64,000 nucleotides of DNA, from the NCBI RefSeq assembly GCF_000972845.2, contig NC_040016.1, positions 24,732,304 to 24,796,303 on the forward strand. The letters run 5' to 3'. Below, piece after piece: positions 1 through 11,403 of this stretch. The position numbers and the translations under genes are program-made. Origin of the DNA: Larimichthys crocea. Lineage: Eukaryota; Chordata; Actinopteri; Sciaenidae. The stretch's first letter is position 1. Each line of letters starts with the position of its first letter. The notes under the pieces were generated by a model. It worked only from the letters and a program-made list of their open reading frames with translations. It was not told the origin of the DNA and did no database searches.

Positions 1-174
1 TTCCCCGGCCGGATCCTAGAAATCAGATATGCAAACTACCTGATCGTTTACATCCTGCCCCGCTTCCTGAGCCCGATAATCTACGGCGTCAGAGCAAAAA
101 GTTCAGGAAGCATCAAGATGTATCTTCTGAGCAACAGGCTCAGATTTCGGGCAGTGGACCCCAGGAACAAATGA
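1..174 (+). pseudogene. 3' tail of an odorant receptor 131-2-like gene (duplicate)
   Basis: This is the C-terminal end (membrane segment 7 and tail) of an odorant receptor, entering from outside the window. It matches 10293-10469 base for base except for small deletions: one base is lost in 'gagacaaaa' and two in 'cacttcaag'. These break the frame just after the conserved YGV motif that follows segment 7. The matching copy at 10293-10469 is intact. Because the following 840 bases also match and the copy ends at an N gap, this may be an uncollapsed haplotype or uncorrected gap-fill sequence rather than a true pseudogene. Confidence 0.75.
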
Positions 175-1013
175 ATCAAACAACCCTCTGATTTTTATAT
201 GAACATTTCGAATATGGAAAATAAAACTGTCCTGTCAGTCAAAATCATTTTTTTCATCTCAACTGATAATTAATGAGTAGAAATCAAACAATCAAAGTTG
301 GCAGTCTTGATTCAGGGTTGTAAAAACAACAAATCACAATAGTATTTCAAAGAACTTTGATACGGATCCTGTAGATTTTGTAATATTGTTATCTTAGATA
401 TAAAGATATCCAACACGTACCAACTTCAGACCACATCAAGTGGGCCTGTCTGCCACTGAAGGTTCTCTTATATTTCATAAATTGATTAATGCAAATTTAA
501 TATTTAAAATTGATTATTATTCTTTATTGACAGTGTATAAATCACACGGACAGAGAGACACACAGCCTGTTCACACCTCATATTAACATGCACCTTAGGT
601 GAGTATGTCAGTAAAACTGGACGTTATCTTCTATAAATGTCGTCGTCTTCCATTAATTTAACATATTTTGGTGTTGAAACACGCGTAGCTGCTAAATGTT
701 CTGTGTTGCATTTAATGCTGAATTCACAATAAAACAAATACTGAAGCTCTTCTGTAAAGCTGTTTTAGTTTCTCCCAAGCAGCTCTGCTGCAGAACACTG
801 ACATGAAGCCTACCTATCAAATGAATTAATAAAAATTATAACTAGAAAATTCCCGCTGAAATTTTGAGAGTGACGAGTGGGCTGTTTGCCGGTGGTCTGT
901 ATTCAACAGCACACCTCAAATAGTCATTTTTAACATGTTGTTTATTAGACACAGGAGCAGCTAGCAAATAAGCATTAGCATGTTAACATTAGCATGCTAG
1001 CAATTAGCACGTA
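1..1013 (+). repeat. Near-identical direct copy of 10291-11330
   Basis: The whole stretch, receptor tail plus 3' flank, matches 10291-11330 in the same orientation. It includes the run of TAGCATTAGCATG-type short repeats at its end. Differences are scattered one- to several-base indels and few substitutions. Apart from the receptor tail no gene is seen. The copy stops at the N gap at 1014. Confidence 0.85.
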
Positions 1014-1043
1014 NNNNNNNNNNNNNNNNNNNNNNNNNNNNNN
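1014..1043. other. Assembly gap (30 N)
   Basis: Run of N. The sequence on the two sides is unrelated: repeat flank on the left, receptor membrane segment 2 on the right. The first exon of the receptor copy at 1044 is therefore missing. Confidence 0.99.
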
Positions 1044-1790
1044 CCTCGTTACATCTTATTCATCCACCTGGTGGTTAACGAATGATCCACGCTGACTACA
1101 ACAATAAGTCTCTTCGTCTTTAGTTATGTCTTTACAAAATCAACGTTTCCTTTTGTTGCGTCATCCTCACCTGTGCTGTGTTCCCACCCTCAACACTCCG
1201 TTAAATTAGCCGTCATGGCGGTGGAATGTTTACATCGCGATTTGTTTCCACTGCGACACACCGAGTTGTGTACGATCAAAAGGACGTACATTCTGATTGG
1301 CTGGATTTGGGCCAGATGCAGTCTCAACCCTGCCGGATGTGTTTATTATTCTGGCAACAGAGCCCGTGCAGTTTATTTATTCCACAATCTTTTGTGCTAA
1401 GAACAACCTGTTCAGACACCCTATACACTTAAAAAAGAGGGATGTTTCCTACATTATTTACCTCATTGGAGTTTGGCTCACTCTCTTCATCACTTATTTT
1501 AAGATCTTTATAGCTGCTAAAGAAGCTAAAGCTGCTAAATCAACTGATGGAGACACAAAGAAGCCAGGAATACAATCCTGCTCCATGGCTTCCAGTGCTG
1601 TTGTGTATGCTGACCTATGTATCTCCTTTGGTACAAAAGGCTCTGTTCATGGTTTCCTAAACATTTTTCACATGTACTTTTTGTTGCCTACATCTCGTCC
1701 AGATCACTCCCCGGTTGTCAGTCCATTGTGTACGGCCTACGAGACAAGACGTTTAGACAGCACTTAAAAAGTATCTGCTGTGTTCAGTGA
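1044..1790 (+). pseudogene. Odorant receptor 131-2-like, broken copy
   Basis: Receptor-like peptides appear in order but in different frames. PRYILFIHLVVN (segment 2) is followed by a frame break. Then come MAVEC and LRHTELCTIKRTYILIGW (segment 3 end to segment 4), another break, ILATEPVQF and LKKRDVSYIIYLIGVW (loop 2 and segment 5), then a degraded segment 6-7 region. The closest relative in the window is the gene ending at 6004; both share Cys in place of Arg in the ERY motif after segment 3. The frame breaks are single-base changes, so true decay and uncorrected sequencing error are both possible. The first-segment exon would lie in or before the N gap. Confidence 0.8.
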
Positions 1791-3109
1791 GGTGAGCATC
1801 AAAGCAAGGACGACTACAATCACATGTTGCTGTACTAGAAAACAAACAGAGAAATGTAGTTTTAGTTTAGTCTTTGTGCTCTATTAAGCACTACAAGCTT
1901 TGCAGACTCTACATGTCGTCTCTGCACCAAGTCTTTAATCACTTCACTAGGTCATGTTTAAATTTGATAAATCTGAGATATAACGAGGCATTTTTATTCT
2001 GAACCTCAACTGTCACCACATCTGAAGTCTGTAGATTTTAGTGTGTTAGCACAGTTGATACATCTTAGGAATGGAAATTTTATTGACAGCAACGCCACTG
2101 ATTCTGCTTATTTGTCTGATTCTTTAACAATTCTTTTATCAACGCCTTTATTCGTTAATCAAGAAAAAAGTAGGCGTTCACATGTTTTCATCATCAATGA
2201 CTATTTTATCCTCTGTGAGTTTAAATACACAGTGGAAACAGAAGAATAAAGCCATGCACGTGTTAATGTTTTGAATTTTCATTGAATATTCACGCTCGGT
2301 AACAGACGTGCTGACATGAACTTGAGCTCATGTTGTGTAGAAAGATGTTTAGTTGGTTTTCTTGTACCTTCCTTACACCCTCCTTGTTGAAATGTATAAT
2401 TTCACAGACATTACAAACTGCAGATTACACTGTATCATCTTTCTTTGTGAAATAAAGCCTGTTTCCTACCGTATCTATTCTTCTATGTGCAGTCCTGTAC
2501 AGACTCCAGTTAGATTGCAGTAGATGTAGCGTAGTTACTGACGACGACGCCTCACCTCAATTCTTCATCAGGTTTTGTCTGTTATTTTCTGCCATACATA
2601 AGTTACAGATCTGTTATAGGTCATAAATATGCTTCCTGTTGAAGTCACTTCCTACATAAATCTTTAAACAAAAAAAGGTTTTCTAGAACAAAATCTACCT
2701 TCCTGTTCACTCATGGTCAGTGATCCCTGCCTTGCTGCGTGTCCCAACTTAATAGGTGTGTAACATGAAACTACAAATGCTCGTTAATTGCTTTGTGTTG
2801 AAGGAGTGAGACAGATGGAATATCAGCTGCTGACTGATCCCCATTCATGCACCAAAACACAAAAGTTTACTTTCAAGCAACCAAGGCCTCCAAGGCCATA
2901 TGGTCTGATCCATCTGGGGGGAAGTCAAACAAAATCTCCGAGTTTAACACAGGAGACCCAGTTTTTTCTATGATCTTCCATAACCATAACCAAGTGTTAA
3001 TAACTAAAACCAGGAGACAAAGGTCCCCAGTCATTTTCACCCAAACCAGGGTACCTCCGCCTTTGCCCCGCTGCCTGGCTGGCTAAACACCCCTATGCCT
3101 CTCTCTGTG
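1791..3109. other. No gene seen
   Basis: AT-rich intergenic sequence between a receptor copy and a retroelement remnant. Open frames here are short and show no recognisable domain. Confidence 0.6.
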
Positions 3110-3695
3110 TGTGGTGGGCCCACAAGGCGGCAGCAAACCATCTGATCCAAGTCAAATCGTTCTCAGTGGGTGTTGGACTCCGCCAAGGCTGCCCCATGTC
3201 TGGATTCTGTTCATATTCATGGACCAGATCCCGGGCGCAGCCGGAGGCAGGAAGGTGTCCGGTTGAACCTCAGGATTGATCCCTGCTTTTTGCAGATGAT
3301 GTGGTTCTGTTGGCTTCATCGGACCGTGACCTTCCCCACTCACTTGGCGATTTGCAGTGGAGTGTGAAGCAGCCAGAATCAGTCAGCACCTCCAAGTCTT
3401 AGGCCATGGTTTTGTGCAGGAGAACGGTGGAATACTCCCTCGGGTTGGAGAGAGTTGCTGCCCCAGCGAAAAAGTTAAAGTACCTCAGTTCTTGTTCCAC
3501 GAGTGATGGGAAAATGGACCTAAATGGACCGGCAGGTTGGTGTGGCATCTGCAGTTCTGCCGGTCATTTTCCTACATCTACATTCAAACACTCTCCTTGG
3601 TCACGAGCTTTGGGTGTGAGAAAGAATGAGATCACGGATAAAGCAACCCAAATGATTTTCCTCCGCTGGGCGGCTGGAGTGAAACTACTACTAAC
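3110..3695 (+). mobile_element. Non-LTR retrotransposon reverse-transcriptase remnant
   Basis: Broken reverse-transcriptase peptides occur in order across shifting frames. GLRQGCPMS is the conserved palm entry. ADDVVLLASSDRD follows, carrying the catalytic ADD motif of the [FY]xDD type. Then come STSKS and AMVLCRRTVEYSL, then LKYLSSCSTSDGKM, matching the usual 'KYLG..FTSDG' block of fish LINEs. There is no continuous frame, so it is an inactive 5'- and 3'-truncated fragment. It ends just before a (CA)n run at 3701-3723. The LINE clade cannot be assigned by eye. Confidence 0.75.
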
Positions 3696-4198
3696 GTGAA
3701 CCACACACACACACACACACCACAAGTCAACATGTATAAAGTCTTTGCATCAACAACCACAGCAGACTGGTGTGATGTGACGACCTGCTGGGTACGTATG
3801 GTGTCATGCTTACTGCTTTCATTGCATTGGACTGATTACTGTACAAATTACTGTCCTGTCATTATCTCATACTGCTGAATGTAATATGTATTTTTTAATG
3901 TATTTGTTGTTGTTTTTTTAGATTACTGAACAGCGAGTATAATGAAGTATTTTCTGTGTATTCTTAATATATGGGCCAACGGCTGAAGTGTTAGTGGATT
4001 ATGCTCAGTTATGACTCTGTCAAAGCCAACACTGGATAATATAAATAAATAAGGCATGATGATTTGAACAGTTTGGGATGTAGCCAGAATTGTTTGTTTT
4101 AAAGAAATTAATACTAGAGATCAGTGTGTTTATTGTTATTGTTATTTCAAACAGGATTTATTCTTTAAATGAATTTTCATCTATCAACGGCTCTTCAG
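3696..4198. other. No gene seen; probable upstream region of the next receptor
   Basis: Contains a (CA)n run at 3701-3723 and AT-rich sequence. A short 5' exon of the following receptor gene is expected here, but I could not identify one. Confidence 0.4.
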
Positions 4199-4350
4199 CC
4201 ATAAATGGGTATCAGCGGGACCGTTCACCTCGGCTGTGACCAAGAATGTGATCGTCACAGCCCTCTCGCATCTCCATAACTACATCAATGGTACTCTGGT
4301 GCACACTTCAGAAAGCACCAGGTGTGAAAAATCACTTTTTTTTTTTTTAC

Positions 4351-4398
<48 letters not shown>

Positions 4399-6004
4399 TG
4401 TGTGTGTGTGTGTTTGGTATAACAAAAATTACACAGGAGTAAATGATGCATCATACCCCGCTTAATATTTAGAATAAAAGATTATAAGAAACAAATGATG
4501 ATTTTAAGTTTAGGAATTAAACTGATTCAAAGCATCAAAAATAATGAGAATTCTTCTTATCAATAATGTTATATACTGGTTTATGTTGTCATATCAATGT
4601 TGCCGCTGGTAAAGCCATAGAAATATATATACAATAATATTAATAAATAATCAATAATAATAATAATAGAATAGAATATACTAATAATAATTCAGAATTA
4701 TTAATTAATTATATTTCATCTTATATTCATGTTGTGAATTAAATGTGGTGGAGTAAAAAATAGAATATTAAAATGGAATATATTTAATTAAATATTAAAT
4801 ATTAAATAATATTCCTAATATTTAATATTCTAATATTAAATAATATTTACAGAGAACATCCACTCTGAAAGGCAGGTCCTTAAATTTTCATAATTATGAG
4901 AAATATTTTTTAACGTATGAAGTCTGATGATTTGTTTGTAGTTAGTTATTTTTTATTGTAATGTAATGCAACAAAAAAATTAGAGCAGCAAAATGAGTTT
5001 AAAAAACAATGATCAGGTTAACTCACTAAACTAGAGAAATTATTTGTTAAAAACTAAAACCGTCTGACTTGAACCTTTATTTATTTTATTTTTTTTATTA
5101 TATTATATTCTTATTATTATTGTTATTATTATTATTACTACTTCTTTAAAGTGATGTCGTCCTCCTTCAGATGTTCACTTCAAACCCTCGGTACATCCTG
5201 TTCATCCACCTGGTGATAAACGACATGATGCAGCTTCTCCTCTCCACTCTCCTCCACATCATCAGCTACGCCCTGCACAGAATCAACGTGTCGCTGTGCC
5301 TCGTCCTGCTGATCATCACCATCATGACCACCCTTAACACGCCACTCAATCTGGCCGGCATGGCCGTCGAGTGCTACATCGCCATCTGCATCCCCCTCCG
5401 TCACAGACAGATCTGCACCATCAGGAGAACCTACATCCTGATCGTTCTGATCTGGGTGGCGAGTGCGGCCTCCATCCTCCCGGACCTCTTCATCCTCCTG
5501 GCCACGGAGCCGCTGCAGTTTTTTCACTCGAGGCATTTCTGTGCCAGAGATTTTGTGTTCAGAAGCAATTACAGCCTGAAGAAGAGGGACGCTTCACACA
5601 TAGTCTGCCTCGCCCTGGTTTGGCTCGTACTCCTCTACGCTTACTTCAGGATTCTGTTCGCTGCCAAGGAAGCGACTGCAGACTTTAGAAAAGCCAGAAA
5701 CACTATTCTCCTCCATGGCTTCCAGCTGCTGTTATGTATGCTTATTTATGTGAGACCCATGTTTGAACAAGGTCTGGTCTTAATACTGCCCAACGAGTTC
5801 CTGGCCATACGCTTTGCCTGCTATGTCATTGTCCAGATCCTGCCGCGGTTCGTTAGTCCAGTTGTCTACGGCCTGCGTGACCAGACCTTCAGGAGATACG
5901 TGAGAAGGTATCTGCTCTGTAAAGTGAGCACAAGCACCCACCCAAAAACAGTCACCAGGTCACACATGAGGCCTGTTCAAAACACTGCTGAGTTTGAAAT
6001 GTAG
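4199..6004 (+). CDS. Odorant receptor 131-2-like; main exon intact, first exon frame-damaged
   Basis: A G-protein-coupled olfactory receptor of the fish 131-2 type. The main exon (5171-6004, acceptor CCTTCAG just before it) encodes MFTSNPRYILFIHLVIND, segments 2-7, the conserved ARNTILLHG before segment 6, LPRFVSPVVYGLRD at segment 7 and a short basic tail. The exon for segment 1 is at about 4199-4321: TKNVIVTALSHLHNYINGTL, then donor GTGTGA after CAG. Reading it through needs two missing bases restored, near 4221 (before FTSAVTKN) and near 4306 (before FRKHQ). An initiating exon was not found. Segment 3 ends MAVECYIAIC, so the usual Arg of the ERY motif is Cys. Either a recent pseudogene or a working gene with sequence errors in the small exon. 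Confidence 0.75.
4353..4413. repeat. (GT)n microsatellite
   Basis: About 60 bases of GT repeat with a single interruption, 30 bases after the donor site of the preceding receptor exon, so intronic. Confidence 0.95.
4600..4860. repeat. AT-rich low-complexity tract
   Basis: Dense AATAAT and ATTAAATATT motifs, intronic to the receptor gene at 4199-6004. No coding or structured-element signature. Confidence 0.7.
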
Positions 6005-6273
6005 GATTTGTTAATGTTGATACTATTTCAGTTATAAAAGAATTATTTATTTGTCGACAGCTCAACTTTTTAGGGAATATTCAGGATTCTTCTCAGACAT
6101 TAGTAAAATAAAATCTAAGGTCTAAGATACATGTTGTATGAAATATGGATGGATGTTGTAAACCCATCATCAGAAGCAGAGGCTGATATTAGAAGACATT
6201 CAATCACTTAATCAAAATCTTCACACCAATTAAGTTATTGAAATAAAACTGAATAAACAAGCAGAGCTCGTGT

Positions 6274-7432
6274 CAGAGTTAATTTCGTCAGACGAGACGA
6301 CATATGTTGGTCAACGAGCCTTTTTCCCTCAACTAAGACGAGACGACACAACGTTCTAAAAACACTGAGGAAAAATGAGCCACTGTGCGTTTTTGTTGAC
6401 GAATAAAAAACGCGACGAAAATGTCACGCAAGAAATAAAAACTGAACAAAAACGTCCTCCTTGTTTTCGTCGACTATATAAGAAACAAAGCAGCATCCAG
6501 TCCTGCTGTCATGTGTTTGTGCCAGCACTTCTTTGACTGTAGCAACGTCACGGCCTCACGTTTGAATCCTCTGGCTGCTCTCGAACCTGTGGCTGGAAAC
6601 AAACAGCACGCAGGAGAAACACGGCGTACGGACAGACAGCGAATCATGCTCGGAGGGAAAAACAGACTGGACTTGTGGTCTAGAGCTGGGAATCTTCATA
6701 ATTTTTATCATTTGAATCGGGCCCGGGCTTGCGTTATGACTTGCGCGGTAAATGAGCGATCATGTGATGCATTTTACGGAAGCCCTAAAGGGTCAAACAT
6801 ACATACATTCCCGTTTTCCCGTGATAACGAGATAATTAATTGGAGATCTGGAGAAAACAAAACAATAGTCTAGTGTATTAAATAATTGCAGGAAACATTG
6901 TTTAGTGTAGCAATGTCAGAGCAGCAGGAGAATATGGATCATCACATGATCCTGACACAGGCTGAAACAGCTTCAGGCTTTACTGTAGATAATGAAAACA
7001 TTAACAAGGCTTCAGCTTTATCAGAGGCGCCTGATGTCGTCATAAATACCTGAAAATCTAAACTGACTATCTGGATTTCAAACTCAGTGACTGTTTGAAA
7101 TGTTTGGAGACAAAACAAGAACAAACACAAAACACACTGAAGGTGTCTCCTGCTGCTCTGACACTGCAACACTAACTGATGTTTCCTGCAATCATTTAGT
7201 ACACTAGACTATCGTTTTGTTTTCTCCAGATCTCAGATTAATTATCTCGTTATCACGGGAAAACGGGTGGAATAAAATGTATGTATGTATGTATGTATGA
7301 CTCTTTAAGGCTTCCGTACGTATTGACTAAAACTGGACTAAGATTTTGAGACTTTTAGTCGACTAAAATATGACGAACAAAAAAGATTTGTGAAAGACGA
7401 AAAGTGACAAACAGGTGACAGCATTAACACTG
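6274..7432. mobile_element. hAT-like non-autonomous element with a nested element
   Basis: The left end reads CAGAGTTAATTTCGTC. The right end, reverse-complemented, reads CAGTGTTAATGCTGTC. Both start with the CA(G)-type end typical of hAT elements. Inside the left end are several TCGTC/GACGA motifs, and the right side has GACTAAAA-type motifs seen in fish elements of this kind. Flanking 8-bp target duplications are not convincing. No transposase frame is present. A second inverted-repeat element (6777-7316) sits inside it. Confidence 0.55.
6777..7316. mobile_element. Long-inverted-repeat MITE flanked by TA
   Basis: About 160 bases at each end are inverted copies of each other. Shared blocks, in mirror order, are CGGAAGCC at the tips, CGTTTTCCCGTGATAACGAG, AGATCTGGAGAAAACAAAAC, ATAGTCTAGTGTA, TTGCAGGAAACAT and CAGAGCAGCAGGAGA. 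A TA dinucleotide flanks each tip (6775-6776 and 7317-7318), which fits insertion by a Tc1/mariner-type transposase. The unpaired centre (about 6936-7137) has no coding potential. The right arm carries an expanded ATGT run. Confidence 0.75.
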
Positions 7433-7502
7433 GAGTTGGTGCTGTGTGACTGTCACGCAGATGACGGTGAAGTCAAAGTGTTGTTTTCCCTTGTCTATCT
7501 TC

Positions 7503-7535
7503 ATCACCATCATCATCATCATCATCATCATCACC
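7503..7535. repeat. (CAT)n microsatellite
   Basis: About eleven CAT/ATC trinucleotides; it creates spurious poly-His and poly-Met frames on the two strands. Confidence 0.95.
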
Positions 7536-8282
7536 GTCACAGTGTTTATAAAGACTCTTCTGTCAGGCTGTCTGTGTCTCTGACCTGGACTCAGGTAGGT
7601 GGAGGATGGAGACGGTGGCGAGGCAGCTGTAGACTTTAACACTATCAAACAATAGAATGTGTTTATATTATATCAATGTTTAATTAACTGCAATGAGAAT
7701 TTAAATGCACTTGTCATGTAGGTGAAACACTTTAACAGATGAGGGTTCTTGTAATAATTTGCCAGTGCTGTGTTTACAGTGTGTTTAAGCTTCATTTCTA
7801 ATGCTACTGCTACTTTTACATGTAGTGTAACATTATGATCATTTACAGGCTTTGCAAAGTTGTATTTATCATCTTCAGTCTTCATGCAGCAGCCTTTAAT
7901 ATGAATGAAATAATTAACACTACACTATGCATGCGTTGATCGCTCATCCTTCAGACAGGCAGAGAGAGAGAAATAACAGGCTGAGGAATAATGTCAGAAT
8001 GTTGAACTTCACTGTGACCTGAGCAAAGAAACGTCAGAGTGAACGTCAGCGGCAGATTTCTGCACTTTCAGATCTGATGTATGCAAAAAGAAAAAGGAAA
8101 ACTGACGGCATTACTGCGTCAGTCTACAAATATGAGGTCAAAGAGAAGTCCATGCATCATAACAGGATGTTTACAACGAATGTACAAATGTTTTGACTGA
8201 TTGTAAATCCATTAAATTCATTATATTACGACATTTTTTATACGGTGTGTGTTGTGCACTCTTTTTCAGGTCTTAGTCAAGT
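7536..8282. other. Upstream region of receptor gene, no separate gene
   Basis: Non-coding. Ends in an acceptor-like TCTTTTTCAG at about 8260-8269, 14 bases before the proposed start codon, suggesting an untranslated first exon somewhere upstream. Confidence 0.4.
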
Positions 8283-10469
8283 ATGAGCTCGTCAGTGGCC
8301 AACACAACGTTTCCTCAGGTTTGAAGATATTTCAGATTAATCTTTACATAAATGAAACAATAGAACTGCTTCTGATTTTCTTGTATTGTTTTATTGCAAA
8401 TTTTAAGGTCACTGTTTTGGTGGAAATGTGTGTGTTCTGTTTAGTAAACTAAAAGACTAAATTTGTCTTGATTGTTTGGATTGAACTGTGTGGATTGAGC
8501 TATTTGTTTTTTGATAATTAGAATGATATCATTATTGTTGTTATTATTATCATCATTATTATTATTATTATAATAATCATCCCTGTTTCTGCCAAACTTA
8601 ATTAAAGCCTGGCCTCGTTCCTTTTACCCAAACACTGAAGTTTAAAGAGAAGTCAGATTACTGTCACGTACATGTTCAATCTCCTGATCCACAGATGTGA
8701 TAATAAATAAGAGCAGCTCTTATTAAGATACAATAACACATATGTTATAAACATGAGCTGATGTGTAAATGAGTGTTTTTTCACTCAGACGTGAAAACAA
8801 ACATTCCACCTGGTGTGACATTTGAAACGAGGTCACAGCTGATATAAAACATGATAAATGTGTTTTACTGTCTTTGCTCTATTCCTTTTTCTTTGGCTCC
8901 CTCTGTTGCTGCACCAGTTCATGCTCATCAGGGATACCTACACCACAGCGTTTGTGAAGAACCTGATCGTGGTCCTGGTCTGGATCACCCTCAGTTACAT
9001 CAATAGCACCTTGGTCGCTACTTTTTTTAGACACCAGGTAAACGAACAAACACACAGCAGTGCTGGAAACATCCGATTATTCCATTAGTAAATCAGCAGC
9101 ATCAACATTTTAGTCCCAGGAATGTTTGTTTCAGATTCTAAAATCTGTTTTCTTTCATCATTTTAAATGTAATGTTTCATTTTATTTATACTTGGACTGT
9201 TGATTGGAATTTGAAGGTGTCATTATGAAACGTGATGAACATTTTTTAATGATTTTCTGAATCTGAAGTTTAGTCACACTGTGCTAAAACAGATGTGGAG
9301 TTACGAAAAGATTATACGAGTGATTAATAATTATAATAACAGATTCCTGGATTAAAATATATTAATGAAATATTGTAAAGTATGTTTACTGCTTTAAGAG
9401 TTAATTGCACTCACTGCAGTAATTAAAGGTCGTCTTGTTCTGATGTTTTCAGTCAGAGAGCTGCTGTTGATGAAGAAATAATGACGGCCTCTCGCTTACA
9501 TTTTAGTGAACTGATTATCTCTGGACTAACTGTTAATATATATTATTGTTAGCTGAGGCTCAAACATTTGTTAATCACATCTCATATCAATTATCCTATA
9601 ACGAAACATTTCCATCCATGCTGACTTCCCTCCATCTTTCCTTTATCTCCGTCGTCTTCCTGCAGACTTTTTACGAAGACCCTCGTTACATCCTCTTCAT
9701 CCACATGGTGATCAACGATGCCATCCAGCTGACCGTCACGATCACCCTTTTTGTCCTCAGCTACATCTTCTACAAGATCAACGTGTCGTTCTGCTGCTTC
9801 TTCATCCTCGTGGCGGTCTTCACCACCAGAAACACCCCGGTCAACTTAGCCAGCATGGCCATAGAGCGCTACATTGCCATTTGCGAGCCTTTGCGTCACT
9901 CCCAAATCTGCACAGTGAGACGGACTTATATCGTCATCGGGTGGATTTGGTTCATATGTGTAGCTCCAGATATTACAGATCTGTTTGTGACGCTGGCAAC
10001 AGAGTCCCTGAGCTTCTTCCACGAGTCGGTGTTCTGCTTACGGCAGAATGTGTTCAAAGACCCGATCCTGGCTTACAAGAGACAAGCCTTTGACATCATC
10101 TACTTCTCCTGTGTGTTCCTGATTCTGGTCTTCACCTACTTGAGGATCATGTTTGCAGCCCGGGCCCTCTCCACAGAGAAGATGTCAGCCCAGAGAGCCA
10201 GGAACACCATCCTGCTCCACGGGGCCCAGCTCGCCATGTGCATGCTGTCCTACATCTCCCCCAGCGTGGAGGTGGTTCTGCATCTAATCTTCCCCGGCCG
10301 GATCCTAGAAATCAGATATGCAAACTACCTGATCGTTTACATCCTGCCCCGCTTCCTGAGCCCGATAATCTACGGCGTCAGAGACAAAAAGTTCAGGAAG
10401 CACTTCAAGATGTATCTTCTGAGCAACAGGCTCAGATTTCGGGCAGTGGACCCCAGGAACAACAAATGA
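8283..10469 (+). CDS. Odorant receptor 131-2-like (three coding exons, 319 aa)
   Basis: Exons are 8283-8318, 9 kb exon 8918-9037 and 9666-10469; all junctions are GT-AG and phase 0, and the spliced frame is open. Exon 1 encodes MSSSVANTTFPQ with an N-glycosylation site (NTT); its donor GTTTGA is weak. Exon 2 follows a long pyrimidine tract ending CACCAG and carries membrane segment 1 (FVKNLIVVLVWITLSYIN). Exon 3 starts TFYEDPRYILFIH and holds segments 2-7, including MAIERYIAIC (intact ERY), ARNTILLHGAQ before segment 6 and LPRFLSPIIYGVRDKKF at segment 7. The length matches the other intact receptors here. An alternative start upstream of 8918 would translate the pyrimidine tract and is unlikely. 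It should couple odorant binding to a G protein in olfactory neurons. Confidence 0.88.
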
Positions 10470-11393
10470 ATCAAACAAACCTCTGATTTTTATATGAACA
10501 TTTCAGAATATGGAAAATAAAACTGTCCTGTCAGTCAAAATCATTTTATTTCATCTCAACTGAATAATTAATGAGTAGAAATCAAACAATCAAAGTTGCC
10601 AGTTTTTGATTCAGGGTTGTAAAACAACAAATCACAATAGTATTTCAAAGAACTTTGATACGGATCCTGTAGATTTTGTTAATATTGTTACTCGTAGATA
10701 TAAAGATATCCAACACGTACCAACTTCAGACCACCATCAAGTGGCCTGTCTGCCACTGAAGGTTCTCTTATATTTCATAAATTGATTAAATGCAAATTAA
10801 TATTCTAAAATTGATTATTATTCTTTATATGACTAGTGTATAAATCACACGGACAGAGAGACACACAGCCTGTTCACACCTCATATTAACATGCACCTTA
10901 GGTGAGTATGTCAGTAAAACTGGATGTTATCTTCTATAAAATGTCGTCGTCTTCCATTAATTTAATATATTTTGGTGTTGAAACACGTGTAGCTGCTAAA
11001 TGTTCTGTGTTGCATTTAATGCTGAATTCACAATAAAACAAATAAAACAAATACTGAAGCTCTTCTGTAAAAGCTGATTTAGCTTCTCCCAAGCAGCTCT
11101 GCTGCAGAACACTGTGACATGAAGCCTACCTATTCATATGAATTAATAAAATTAATTAATAACTAGAAAATTCCCGCTGAAATTTTGAGAGTGACGAGTG
11201 GGCTGTTGCCGGTGGTCTGTATTCAAACAGCACACCTCAAATAGTCATTTTTAACATGTTTATTTAGACACAGGAGCAGCTAGCAATAAGCATTAGCATG
11301 TTAACATTAGCATGCTAGCAATTAGCATGTATTTCATTCTTAGCGGCTAATGCTAATTGCATCCCCCTCTCCTCCCTCAGGCAGGCTTGAGGT
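10470..11393. repeat. 3' flank of receptor and half of a dispersed repeat
   Basis: No gene. Matches 173-1013. From about 11165 it becomes the left half of a dispersed repeat that also occurs reversed at about 53790-53885. That part includes CCCGCTGAAATTTTGAG, GGCTGTTGCCGGTGG, then short TAGCATTAGCATG repeats. The last 50 bases (GGCTAATGCTAATTGC onwards) resume at 15487 in another copy, so the sequence is cut off by the N gap. Confidence 0.7.
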
Positions 11394-11403
11394 NNNNNNN
11401 NNN
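11394..11403. other. Assembly gap (10 N)
   Basis: Run of N that marks the switch from forward-oriented repeat to the inverted copy of the receptor gene at 17-18.5 kb. Confidence 0.99.

Noticed and set aside
7415..7648. His-rich and Met-rich frames
   Set aside because: Both come from the (CAT)n microsatellite.
8858..8917. N-terminal peptide MCFTVFALFLFLWLPLLL as the receptor start
   Set aside because: The bases are the pyrimidine tract before a good acceptor at 8917; a 12-residue exon at 8283 gives a typical receptor N-terminus.
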